A stretch of 64,000 nucleotides of DNA from a bacterium (lineage in GTDB: Bacteria > Patescibacteriota > Gracilibacteria > JAHISY01), in NCBI GenBank assembly GCA_021779375.1, contig JAJYAT010000002.1, forward strand, positions 62,001 through 126,000, written 5' to 3'. Each line of letters opens with the position of its first letter. Position 1 is the first letter of the stretch. Below the pieces are notes generated by a model. That model saw nothing but the letters and a program-made list of their open reading frames with translations, was not told the origin of the DNA and made no database searches. The translations under genes and the position numbers were made by a program. This document shows, piece by piece, positions 14,819 to 22,937 of this stretch.

Positions 14819-17674
14819 ATGGGTTTCTTCATCCGCTTCATCGCGCGCTTCTGGGAACTTTTTGTGATTGCCGGCGTCGCGCTTTTTGAATTCGCGCGCG
14901 GCTGGCTAACTTGGGAAAGAGTCCAAGGTTGGTGGAGCTGGTATGTCAGCGCGCCCGGTTGGTGGAATCACACCATCACGATTTTTGTTTTCGTGACGGC
15001 AGCTTGGTTCGTCTGGGATATCGTGAAATATTCCGTGCGCCTCGCCTACCAGCTAAAATGGGCGCGCGGTTTGGTCTGCCTGAAAGTGACGCAACCGCGG
15101 CAAGAAACCCACAAAGACCGTGAGGAAGCGACCGAAAAAGATTTCCGCGAAAAAATCGGCGTGATGGAACAACTCTACCGCGCCATTCACGAAATCAGCG
15201 AAATGAATCTTGGCAACATTATTCGCTCGGCAGTCTTCGGGACCGACCTCGTGAGCTTCGAGTTTTTTTACGAAAAAGACAAAATTAATTTTTACGTCGT
15301 CACGAATAAATACTATGCCGGCGTCGTCGAAAAACAGATTACGAGCTTCTATCCCGACGCCTACGTCGAGCCAATGAAAGAGTTGCCGGAGCCGGCACCG
15401 AAGAAGTCCCACGCGAAGTGCTTTTTCTTCTACCAGAAAATGCCAGACTGGCGACCGTTCAAAACTTACAAAGTCATTGAAAATGATCCACTCAATTCGC
15501 TGACCAATGTTTTGTCGAAATTAAAAACGGAAGATCGCGCGAGTGTTCAGCTCGTCATCCGTCCACGCAAGGGCAGCCACCTTATCGGCGGCTGGCAGAA
15601 ATCCGCGCGCAAAGCCCTAAACCGCGAGCTGCTCAAGAAGAAAAAAAGTATCGGCATCCCTGGTCTCGGCTGGCTGGTTTCACTGATCAAAGTATTTGTC
15701 CTCGGCAATGACGCCGCCATCAGTGAGCTCGGTACGAATCAGCCCGGTGCGAATGGCGGTGATCCATTCACTGTCCGCGATCAAGCCACTGACGAAAGCT
15801 TGAAACAAGCCGGTGAAAAAATCGCGCAGCCGGCCTTCGACACGCTCATTCGCATCGTCGGAGCGAGCGACAGCGAGGCCGCCGCCGAGCAAATCACAAA
15901 CGGGATTGCGACTGCTTTCGGCATGTACAAAAATGAGTATCTGAATTGGCTCCAGAACCGCCGCATGATTTTCCTGGATTTTCTGAATGACACTTGGATG
16001 TTGTTTAATTTCCGCAACAGATTGCCAGCGCAAGGCGTCTGGCCAGTGACAGAAAAAGAATGTCTGCTCGTCCCGACCGAACTCGCGAGCATTTTTCACT
16101 TCCCGACGAGCCGCTACAATTTCACGCCACTGATCGAATGGCTGAAATACAAAATCCTCCCACCACCGGTGAATTTGCCGAAGAAAGAGGATGCACCGCT
16201 CCTGATTGGTCTGAATAAATATCGCGGCGAAACGAAAGAAGTGCGTATCAAGCCGGACGACCGGACGCGCCACTTTTACATGATTGGAAAATCCGGCTCC
16301 GGTAAATCCGCCTTGATTTCTTACATGGCGCGCCAGGACATCGCGAATGGCGATGGCGTCGGCGTCGTCGATCCGCACGGCGATTTGATTGAAGACATTT
16401 TGAAATATATTCCGAAAGAACGCGCGAAGGATGTCATCGTCTTCAATCCCGCCGATCTCGAACGACCGATGGGACTCAATCTGCTCGAAGCCAAGACGCC
16501 GGAAGAAAAAGATTTTGCTTCGCTCTCAGCGATGGAAATTTTTATCAAGCTTTTCGGCAGCGAGATTTTTGGACCGCGCATTCAGCACTATTTCAGAAAT
16601 GGTTGCCTAACTTTGATGGATGACGAAGAAGAGGGCGCGACTCTAATCGATCTCCCCCGCCTCTTCACCGACGAAGAATTCAGTCAGTACAAAATTTCCA
16701 AAATCAAAAATCCGGTCGTCCGCAGCTTCTGGGATCGGGAAATGGCGAAGACCGGCGCACGCGAAAAAGAAGAAATGATTCCGTATTTCTCGGCGAAATT
16801 CGGACCTTTCATCACAAACACGATGATGCGCAATATCATCGGTCAGAAACATTCGGCTTTCGATTTTCGCAAAATCATGGACGAGAAAAAAATTATTCTC
16901 GTGAACTTGTCAAAAGGTGCAGTCGGCGACATCAACGCGCAGCTGCTCGGACTCATCATCGTGAATAAATTGCAGATGGCAGCGATGAGCCGCGTCGATG
17001 TACCGGAGGACCAGCGTCCGAATTTCTGGCTCTATGTCGATGAATTTCAAAATTTCGCCACCGACGCTTTTGCGACGATTCTCTCCGAAGCGCGTAAATA
17101 TCACCTCGGTCTAATCATCGCGCACCAATACATCGGTCAGCTCACACAACAGTCGAATCCCGAAGGCGCGGCGCACGAAGACCCACGCATCCGCGATGCC
17201 GTCTTCGGTAACGTCGGTACGATGATGAACTTCAAAATCGGCGCCGCTGATGCAGAATACATGGCGAAAGAATACGCGCCGCTGCTTTCCGACCAAGACG
17301 TGATCAATATCGCGAATTACTCGGCGTACATCAAATTGAATATCGACAACACGACTTCGCGGCCATTTTCGATTTCGACTGTCTGGGACGAAACCGGTAA
17401 AAATGAAAAAGTCGCCGGACTAATCAAAGAATATTCGCGGCTGAAATATGGGCGCAAACGCGAATTCGTCGATCAAGAAATTTCGGCGCGCATCGGCATC
17501 GATCTCGAAGCCCAGCTCGCGGATGTCAAAGACAAAGCTTTCGCAAAATTACCGGATGAGCTCGAGCAACCACCACTCGCGGGGGCACCAGTCGAAAAAA
17601 TTGACGGACAAAAAGTCGCGACGATGGAGCAAGCGCACATTGCAAAAGCAGCGGAAGAAAATTCAAGTAAGTAA
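14819..17674 (+). CDS. type IV secretion/conjugation-type membrane ATPase (VirD4/TraG-like)
   Basis: A 951-aa protein. Two N-terminal transmembrane helices (about 5-28 and 50-72) precede a domain of about 350 residues typical of the Patescibacteria DNA-transfer ATPases. The ATPase follows: Walker A GKSGSGKSALI near residue 489, VDPHGDLIEDIL, and Walker B FWLYVDEFQNF near residue 735. A HQYIGQLTQQ segment and an Ala-rich tail end the protein. The family couples ATP hydrolysis to DNA or protein export, and no other secretion gene is adjacent. It may serve DNA uptake or surface structures; the substrate is unknown. Confidence 0.85.
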   Translation: MGFFIRFIARFWELFVIAGVALFEFARGWLTWERVQGWWSWYVSAPGWWNHTITIFVFVTAAWFVWDIVKYSVRLAYQLKWARGLVCLKVTQPRQETHKDREEATEKDFREKIGVMEQLYRAIHEISEMNLGNIIRSAVFGTDLVSFEFFYEKDKINFYVVTNKYYAGVVEKQITSFYPDAYVEPMKELPEPAPKKSHAKCFFFYQKMPDWRPFKTYKVIENDPLNSLTNVLSKLKTEDRASVQLVIRPRKGSHLIGGWQKSARKALNRELLKKKKSIGIPGLGWLVSLIKVFVLGNDAAISELGTNQPGANGGDPFTVRDQATDESLKQAGEKIAQPAFDTLIRIVGASDSEAAAEQITNGIATAFGMYKNEYLNWLQNRRMIFLDFLNDTWMLFNFRNRLPAQGVWPVTEKECLLVPTELASIFHFPTSRYNFTPLIEWLKYKILPPPVNLPKKEDAPLLIGLNKYRGETKEVRIKPDDRTRHFYMIGKSGSGKSALISYMARQDIANGDGVGVVDPHGDLIEDILKYIPKERAKDVIVFNPADLERPMGLNLLEAKTPEEKDFASLSAMEIFIKLFGSEIFGPRIQHYFRNGCLTLMDDEEEGATLIDLPRLFTDEEFSQYKISKIKNPVVRSFWDREMAKTGAREKEEMIPYFSAKFGPFITNTMMRNIIGQKHSAFDFRKIMDEKKIILVNLSKGAVGDINAQLLGLIIVNKLQMAAMSRVDVPEDQRPNFWLYVDEFQNFATDAFATILSEARKYHLGLIIAHQYIGQLTQQSNPEGAAHEDPRIRDAVFGNVGTMMNFKIGAADAEYMAKEYAPLLSDQDVINIANYSAYIKLNIDNTTSRPFSISTVWDETGKNEKVAGLIKEYSRLKYGRKREFVDQEISARIGIDLEAQLADVKDKAFAKLPDELEQPPLAGAPVEKIDGQKVATMEQAHIAKAAEENSSK

Positions 17675-17678
17675 AATA

Positions 17679-18482
17679 ATGATTGAATTTCATAGAAACA
17701 ACCGCGACAATCTCAGTCACAGTCAAATTCGCAGTGCAATCACAGCTTGTCTGACCTTGCCGAGGCAAAGAAAATCAAATAATCCAAACCAAAACTTACC
17801 GCAAAAATTAGGCTTATTTTTAGCCGAAAAAAACTGCATTCAAAAAATTGATGTGTGGAGAAATTCTTGGGGCTGCAAATATGGAAACAACAAAATTTCC
17901 ATAAATGAGCTCCCAATGCCAACCGAACAGTACAATTATTATATTTTTCGCTTAGGAAAAAACAGCGCAACTGGGGAAAATTTATTTCCAAAACCAGGAG
18001 ATGAAACTGACCAATATAGATTTCTGCATGAAACCAGCCATGCCTACCAAAAATATTTGATGCAAGAAGAATCTCCTGCAGAACCAACAAAATGGTATGA
18101 AAAAGTATTGAGCGGGAAAATTGTTTCAGAGCTCGGAATTTTGTTTGAATTCTGTTATCAAAAAAGAACCCAAGATCCGGAAAGAGGCTTATCGACTTGG
18201 GGCAATGTCCCAGATTACAACGCTGTCAAACATGCTGCTTCACGAAATGCCGTGCGTGCGATAGAAGACGCGAACGAGCTAATTACGATGGCTCTATGGC
18301 ATCCGGAGTATTTGAAAACATTTCTGGACTATGTTGCTGGAAAAATCCCGGGATATAGAGAACAAAATTTAGAACAGGATGGATTGATAAGAATTACGGA
18401 TTCCGAAAACAACGCACTCCAAATACTGATTAATCAATATATTAAAAAAATGCACGACAACATCGAATCACATTCGAGCTAA
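17679..18482 (+). CDS. hypothetical protein with HExxH metallopeptidase motif
   Basis: A 267-aa protein. The track start at 17448 lies inside the previous gene; ATG 17679, 4 nt after the upstream stop, is the sensible start. The segment RFLHETSHAYQKYL carries HExxH (HETSH), the zinc-binding core of many metallopeptidases. A downstream Glu in ENELIT-like context (EDANELITMAL) could be the third ligand. No signal peptide is visible. It is more AT-rich than its neighbours. It is co-transcribed with the VirD4-like ATPase, so it may act with it, but no family is recognised. Confidence 0.65.
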   Translation: MIEFHRNNRDNLSHSQIRSAITACLTLPRQRKSNNPNQNLPQKLGLFLAEKNCIQKIDVWRNSWGCKYGNNKISINELPMPTEQYNYYIFRLGKNSATGENLFPKPGDETDQYRFLHETSHAYQKYLMQEESPAEPTKWYEKVLSGKIVSELGILFEFCYQKRTQDPERGLSTWGNVPDYNAVKHAASRNAVRAIEDANELITMALWHPEYLKTFLDYVAGKIPGYREQNLEQDGLIRITDSENNALQILINQYIKKMHDNIESHSS

Positions 18483-18500
18483 TTCCGGTAAAATCCCCGC

Positions 18501-18764
18501 GTGAAAAACTTTTTAATTTTCATCTGGCAACTCCCTCGCAATCTTTTGCGCGGGCTGATTTGGCTTTACCAGAAAACGCTCTCACCCGATCACTCCTGGC
18601 TGCACGTTTTTTTTCCGCACGGTTACTGCCGCTTTCAGCCAAGCTGCTCTGAGTACGGAAAAATTGCGCTGAAAAAATACGGCGTGCTGCGCGCCCTACC
18701 GAAAATCGTTTGGCGAATTTTGCGCTGCAATCCATGGAATCCTGGCGGACACGATGAACCGTAG
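18501..18764 (+). CDS. yidD: membrane protein insertion efficiency factor YidD
   Basis: An 87-aa protein of the YidD family, which assists YidC-dependent membrane insertion. The hallmarks are RNLLRGLIWLYQKTLSPDHS, the Cys-containing YCRFQPSCSEYGKIAL core and RILRCNPWNPGGHD. The start is GTG, with TAAAAT (18489-18494) only 6 nt before it, so a leaderless mRNA is likely. rnpA, rpmH and yidC, its usual neighbours, are absent here. Confidence 0.93.
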   Translation: MKNFLIFIWQLPRNLLRGLIWLYQKTLSPDHSWLHVFFPHGYCRFQPSCSEYGKIALKKYGVLRALPKIVWRILRCNPWNPGGHDEP

Positions 18765-18922
18765 GAGAAAGCACCAAACTCAAATATCCAAATACCAAAT
18801 AAATTCCAAGCACCAAACTACAGGCTTTTTTGGAATTTGAAATTTGATTTTTGGAATTTTTATTTAACAGGCAAAATTAAATTAGAGCCTGAGTGGTACT
18901 CGCAAGCAAAATTCGTTTCCGC
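18765..18922. repeat. degenerate CCAAACTCCAAATTCCAA repeat region
   Basis: Noncoding spacer of near-repeats (AAGCACCAAACT twice, AAATATCCAAATACCAAAT, TTTGGAATTTGAAATTTG). The two halves are roughly inverted and could fold into a long imperfect hairpin. No gene seen. Confidence 0.5.
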
Positions 18923-18936
18923 TAAAATTCCCTACG

Positions 18937-19506
18937 ATGCAAATTCTACCGACCTGGGATCTGTTTATCATCGTTTTCTTCGCCATCGTAGTGGCATATT
19001 CTTTCATCGTCGGTCGGAATTCCACGCTCAAAATCATCATCGCGACCTACATCGCAACACTCACCGCTGACGGTTTCGGCAATTTACTGGACACCTTCGT
19101 ACTTTCCGATCCGAATTTTGTGTTGAATGTCGGCAGCTTCGGTCCAAGTGTTTTGGTCGTTTCCAAAATTTTGCTTTTCGTACTTGTGATTCTACTCATC
19201 ACAGTCCGCGGCAGCTTCTTCGTCGCGATGGATTACGAGCGCTCGGTAATTCTGAATCTCGCGACGACCGGCGCATTTGGTTTTCTCTCGGCTGGTTTAA
19301 TCGTTTCGACTATTTTGGTTTATATTTCCGGCGGAGTTTTCGTCGGCAGCTCCGCCACTACGTTCGGCGTAGATATCACGACCGGCTCAACCTTGGCGAA
19401 ATTAATGACGGAAAACTACAACATTTGGTTTTCATTACCAGCAATCGCCTTCGTCATCATGAGTTTCGTCGGCGGGGATAAAGACGAAGTCGAAGTCATC
19501 GAATAA
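18937..19506 (+). CDS. hypothetical polytopic membrane protein
   Basis: A 189-aa protein with about five hydrophobic segments: WDLFIIVFFAIVVAYSFIV, LKIIIATYIATL, KILLFVLVILLITVRG, GAFGFLSAGLIVSTILVYISG and WFSLPAIAFVIMSFVGG. It ends in an acidic tail. The layout slightly recalls CvpA-like proteins, but no family can be assigned. TAAAAT (18923-18928) lies 8 nt before the ATG, so the mRNA is probably leaderless. Confidence 0.65.
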   Translation: MQILPTWDLFIIVFFAIVVAYSFIVGRNSTLKIIIATYIATLTADGFGNLLDTFVLSDPNFVLNVGSFGPSVLVVSKILLFVLVILLITVRGSFFVAMDYERSVILNLATTGAFGFLSAGLIVSTILVYISGGVFVGSSATTFGVDITTGSTLAKLMTENYNIWFSLPAIAFVIMSFVGGDKDEVEVIE

Positions 19507-19552
19507 TTGATTAATTTAGGATTGCCGATTTTTGATTTGAGATTTTTGGATA

Positions 19553-19912
19553 ATGCAATTTAGCAGCAAGATAATTACCGGCAGAGGTATCGGTCGAAAA
19601 CTTGGTTTTCCGACTTTGAATTTGGAAGTGCCGGAGAATTTTCTAAGCGAGTCGGGTGTCTTCGCCGCCCGCCTTTTTTTGGACGAAAAGGTTTGGCCCG
19701 CGATTTTATTTTTCGGCAAGCGCGCAACTTTTGACAACGAAAAGACACTCGAAATTCATGTTCTGACGAAGTTCGCCGATTCGCCGACAAAAGTCGCATT
19801 CGAGATTTTGACGAAGATTCGCGCAGGGAAAAAATTCACTTCGGCAGACGAGCTGAAAAAACAGATTGAAAAAGACTGTGCGGCTGCGCGCGAAATTTTG
19901 GAGCTGCGCTAA
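19553..19912 (+). CDS. riboflavin kinase (stand-alone RFK domain)
   Basis: A 119-aa protein matching only the C-terminal flavokinase domain of RibF. It has GRGIGRKLGFPTLNLEVP (the ATP/Mg site around GFPT), SGVFAARL, LEIHVLTKF, and the tail KIRAGKKFTSADELKKQIEKD. It phosphorylates riboflavin to FMN. The FAD synthetase half of bifunctional RibF is missing, so FAD would need another enzyme. Its stop codon overlaps the -10 box of murE. Confidence 0.9.
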   Translation: MQFSSKIITGRGIGRKLGFPTLNLEVPENFLSESGVFAARLFLDEKVWPAILFFGKRATFDNEKTLEIHVLTKFADSPTKVAFEILTKIRAGKKFTSADELKKQIEKDCAAAREILELR

Positions 19913-19921
19913 AATAGCAGC

Positions 19922-21238
19922 GTGATTTCCAAAATTAAAAAAATCATCTCGCCGACTAATCCAGTTCGACTTTTTTGGCATCTAATCTGGGGCGTCGGCG
20001 CGACGATTTTTTACGGTTTTCCTTCGAAGAAAATCACAGTCATCGGCATCACGGGCACGAATGGCAAAACCACCACAGCGAATTTCGTCGCGCGAATTCT
20101 CGAGGCGAATGGCGAGCGCGTCGCGCTCGCGACGACGATTAATTTTTGGCTCGGCGACAAGAAGTGGGACAACCTGACCAAAATGACTTCGCTCGGTCGC
20201 GGCGGCGTGCAGAAATTTCTGCGCCAGGCAGTCGACGCGAATTGCAGCTACGCCGTAATTGAAGTTTCGAGTCATGCGCTAACGCAAAATCGCGTTTGGG
20301 GTGTGCATTTCAGTGCCGCGATTTTGACCAACATCACCCACGATCACCTCGACTTCCACGGCAATTTTGAAAACTACGCCGCGGCCAAAGAACAACTTTT
20401 TTGGCGACTGGCGCAAAATCAAACGAGCGGCGAAAAAATTGCCATCCTGCCAGCGGAAGATCCGAACGTCGAACGATTTTTGCGCATTCCGGAAATCGGC
20501 ATCGTCACCTTCGGGCTGAAAAAAGGTGATTTGCGCGCCGAAAATCTCACTGTGCGCGAAAATTCCCAGACTTTCGACGTCGTCGGCATGGAAGAAAAAT
20601 TCGCAATCAAGACGAAACTTTTGGGCAATTTCAATGTCGCAAATATTCTCGCGGCGAGCGCACTCGCCCTCGCCTTGAAAATTCGACCGGCAATTATCCG
20701 CAAAGTTTTTCGCAATCTGAAACCACTACCGGGACGACTCGAGACGGTCGAAGCAGGACAAAATTTTCGCGTCGTGGTCGACTTCGCCCATACGCCCGAC
20801 GCGCTGGAGAAATTGCTGCGAACATTTCGCGCCGTCACGCCTGGGAAATTGTGGCTCGTCTTCGGCGCGACCGGCGATCGCGACCGGACGAAGCGCCCAG
20901 TGATGGGCGCACTCGCGAGCAAATTTGCGGATGAAATTGTTTTGACGAGCGACGATCCCTTCACTGAGAATCCCGAGAAAATTATTTTCGAAGTCCGCGA
21001 GGGCGTGACACGTGAAGAAGGCGCGGGCTTCACGATCGAAGTCGACCGAAAAAAAGCGCTGAATTTCGCCCTGACGAACGCGGAGAAAGGCGACACCGTG
21101 CTGCTCGCTGGCAAAGGCTGTGAACAATTTCAGGTCGTCGGCACGCAGAAAATTCCCTGGGACGATCGCGAGATTGCGCGCAAAATTTTGGAGAAACGCT
21201 TCGCGAAGTCGCCGAAATCAGCGAACAAAAAACGGTAA
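19922..21238 (+). CDS. murE: MurE-type UDP-MurNAc-tripeptide ligase, N-terminal domain truncated
   Basis: Adds the third amino acid of the peptidoglycan stem peptide. The 438-aa protein has the ATP site GITGTNGKTTT at about 42-52, SSHALTQNRVWG, ITHDHLDFHGN, DFAHTPDALEKL and FGATGDRDRTKRP. E. coli MurE has the P-loop near residue 110, so the UDP-sugar-binding domain is replaced here by a short hydrophobic leader. The position of the diaminopimelate-specific DNPR motif reads DDPFTENP, so the third residue may not be mDAP. GTG start; TAAAAT (19910-19915) is 6 nt upstream. Confidence 0.9.
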   Translation: MISKIKKIISPTNPVRLFWHLIWGVGATIFYGFPSKKITVIGITGTNGKTTTANFVARILEANGERVALATTINFWLGDKKWDNLTKMTSLGRGGVQKFLRQAVDANCSYAVIEVSSHALTQNRVWGVHFSAAILTNITHDHLDFHGNFENYAAAKEQLFWRLAQNQTSGEKIAILPAEDPNVERFLRIPEIGIVTFGLKKGDLRAENLTVRENSQTFDVVGMEEKFAIKTKLLGNFNVANILAASALALALKIRPAIIRKVFRNLKPLPGRLETVEAGQNFRVVVDFAHTPDALEKLLRTFRAVTPGKLWLVFGATGDRDRTKRPVMGALASKFADEIVLTSDDPFTENPEKIIFEVREGVTREEGAGFTIEVDRKKALNFALTNAEKGDTVLLAGKGCEQFQVVGTQKIPWDDREIARKILEKRFAKSPKSANKKR

Positions 21239-21307
21239 AATCGCGCTCGCCAAAAGAATGATGGCCATGAACGCGACGAAGATTTTGTGAGCGGTCTGTT
21301 TTTTCAT
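21218..21307 (-). CDS. possible 29-aa membrane peptide
   Basis: Minus-strand ORF MKKQTAHKIFVAFMAIILL plus ASAILPFFVR, a basic start followed by one hydrophobic helix. A TAAAAT box (21315-21320 in reverse) lies 7 nt before the ATG, the same spacing as at many real genes in the window. The 3' end overlaps murE antisense by 21 nt. It is divergent from the DUF378 gene. Confidence 0.45.
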   Translation of the reverse strand: MKKQTAHKIFVAFMAIILLASAILPFFVR

Positions 21308-21350
21308 GGGATTTATTTTAAAACACTTTTTAGGATTACCAAAGATAAAT

Positions 21351-21379
21351 TTTTCAGAAAGGTAAATTCATCCTATAAT
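21351..21379 (+). promoter_or_regulatory. promoter of DUF378 gene
   Basis: TTTTCA (21351-21356), 17-bp spacer, perfect TATAAT (21374-21379). The leader holds TTAACCCC seven nt before the ATG, a motif shared by several other starts here. Confidence 0.7.
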
Positions 21380-21408
21380 AAGGGTCTCATTTTTTAACCC
21401 CTTAAAAA

Positions 21409-21627
21409 ATGAAAACCACCCCTCTCACGTGGGCGGCCTTGGTCCTCGTCATCATTGGCGGGTTGAACTGGGGTTTGGTCGGCCTTTTCGGCTTCGACCT
21501 CGTCGCCTATCTTTTTGGTGCGAGCGGAATCATCGCCGTGCCAATCATCGCGCAAATCGTTTACATCCTGGTTGGGTTGTCGGCGATTTACATGATCTAC
21601 GAGGCAGCGGCTATGAAAAAAATGTAG
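21409..21627 (+). CDS. DUF378 family small membrane protein
   Basis: A 72-aa protein with two transmembrane helices. It carries the DUF378 signature: ALVLVIIGGLNWGLVGLFGFDLV, then IVYILVGLSAIYMIYE. Function is unknown across the family. It has its own consensus promoter, and its stop lies 1 nt from the convergent leuB stop. Confidence 0.9.
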   Translation: MKTTPLTWAALVLVIIGGLNWGLVGLFGFDLVAYLFGASGIIAVPIIAQIVYILVGLSAIYMIYEAAAMKKM

Positions 21628-21628
21628 C

Positions 21629-22717
21629 CTAGTTTTCTAGAATCGCAGCAGCGATCGCATCGCCCATTTCTTTGGTGGAAACTTTTTGCTCGCCGAGAGC
21701 GCCGGTGAAAATATCGCCTGTACGCAGACCTGATTCCAAGGTCGCGAGGATTGCTTGCTTAATCGCTTTTACTGCAGCCAATTCGCCGAAAGAAATATCG
21801 AGCATCATCGCCGCTGAGCCGATTTGTGCGATTGGATTGGCAATCCCTTGCCCTGCGATATCCGGCGCACTCCCGCCCATCGGCTCGAAGAGGCCGAATT
21901 TTTTGGAATTGATCGAAGCCGAAGCCTGCAAACCAATCGAGCCTGAAATTTGCGCCGCCTCGTCAGAAAGAATGTCACCGAATAAATTGCCTGCCAGAAC
22001 AATGTCGAATCGCTGCGGCTTCACCAAGATCTGCATTGTCGCATTGTCGATGTACAGATGCTCGAGCTCAATCTCAGGAAATTCCTGCGCGTGCACTTCT
22101 TCGACAATCTTGCGCCAAAACTGCGAGGTCGCGAGCACATTTGCCTTGTCGATGTTCGTCACTTTTTGACGGGAATTCTTGGCTAATTCGAAAGCGACGC
22201 GCGCAATTCTGACAACTTCATCTTTGCGGTAAATCATCAAGTCCGAAGCGAAATCTTCGCCGCGCTCTTTCGCGCCGAAGTAAACATCGCCGGTCAATTC
22301 ACGAATCACGGTGAAACTAAAACCGTCACCGATAATTTCCGGCTTGAGTGGTGAAGAATTTTTCAACATCGACAGCACGCCGGCCGGACGAATATTCGCG
22401 AAGAGATCGAAGTGTTTGCGCAGCGGCAGCAGAGCGCCAACCTCGGGGCGTTTTTCCGGCGGCAAAGAGTTCCATTTTTCTCCGCCAACCGAGCCGAAGA
22501 GAATCGCGTCGGAATTTTCACAGACCGCCAAAGTCGCCGCAGGCAAAGCCTCCCCGACCGCGTCAATCGCCGCGCCGCCGACCAGCTGCTCGTCGAATTC
22601 GAAACCAATCGAGAATTTCGTGCCGACCGCCTCGAGAACTTTCTTCGCTTCGACTATGACTTCGGGACCGATTCCGTCCCCTGGCAAAACTGCGATTTTG
22701 TAAGATTTTTGATTCAT
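21629..22717 (-). CDS. leuB: 3-isopropylmalate dehydrogenase
   Basis: Oxidises 3-isopropylmalate in leucine synthesis, 362 aa from ATG 22717 (the track start 22792 is upstream of the promoter). It has LPGDGIGPEV, the substrate loop LRKHFDLFANIRPA, RELTGDVYFG, IDKANVLATSQFWRKI, and the cofactor/metal segment NLFGDILSDEAAQISGSIG. These match LeuB rather than isocitrate or tartrate dehydrogenase. No other leu gene is nearby. TAAAAT sits 8 nt before the ATG (22726-22731, reverse strand). Confidence 0.92.
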   Translation of the reverse strand: MNQKSYKIAVLPGDGIGPEVIVEAKKVLEAVGTKFSIGFEFDEQLVGGAAIDAVGEALPAATLAVCENSDAILFGSVGGEKWNSLPPEKRPEVGALLPLRKHFDLFANIRPAGVLSMLKNSSPLKPEIIGDGFSFTVIRELTGDVYFGAKERGEDFASDLMIYRKDEVVRIARVAFELAKNSRQKVTNIDKANVLATSQFWRKIVEEVHAQEFPEIELEHLYIDNATMQILVKPQRFDIVLAGNLFGDILSDEAAQISGSIGLQASASINSKKFGLFEPMGGSAPDIAGQGIANPIAQIGSAAMMLDISFGELAAVKAIKQAILATLESGLRTGDIFTGALGEQKVSTKEMGDAIAAAILEN

Positions 22718-22780
22718 CACGCTAGATTTTAGCTTTTTTAGGTACTTTTGGCGAGATGGGAAAAATCGACCAACCTCCGC

Positions 22781-22809
22781 TTGACAAAACAAATTTAATT
22801 ATTTACAAT
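22781..22809 (+). promoter_or_regulatory. strong orphan promoter
   Basis: Consensus TTGACA (22781-22786), exactly 17 bp, TACAAT (22804-22809). It points away from leuB and into a noncoding stretch where no plus-strand ORF follows, which is expected for a small RNA gene. Confidence 0.75.
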
Positions 22810-22814
22810 ATCCT

Positions 22815-22925
22815 CCTTTTTCAATTTCCCATGCACTCATAGCTCGCGAAAAACTAATCCTGCGTGGAAAGCTGCCTCTGAGTGCGGGGCAGCTTCCTGC
22901 TCAGGATTCTTGATTTTCTGAGGAC
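22815..22925 (+). ncRNA. candidate structured small RNA
   Basis: Downstream of the orphan promoter lies a nested hairpin. The outer stem is AATCCTG (22856-22862) with CAGGATT (22902-22908). The inner stem is GGAAAGCTGCC (22866-22876) with GGCAGCTTCC (22888-22897), ten pairs and one bulged A, with an 11-nt loop. TCAA (22821-22824) and TTGA (22911-22914) could close it. No terminator is clear before the convergent gene end at 22938, so the 3' end is uncertain. I do not recognise the family; a 6S-like RNA is one possibility. Confidence 0.45.
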
Positions 22926-22937
22926 ATTTTGATTTGA

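Noticed and set aside
15680-16378. 232-aa ORF antisense to the VirD4-like gene, and long antisense ORFs in rpoC, rpoB, ftsK and ppdK
   Set aside because: Composition typical of shadow frames; the sense genes are highly conserved.
22815-22925. SRP (4.5S), tmRNA or RNase P RNA at the leuB-side hairpin
   Set aside because: No GGAA-tetraloop SRP core, no tRNA-like ends and too short for RNase P; kept only as an unassigned candidate RNA.
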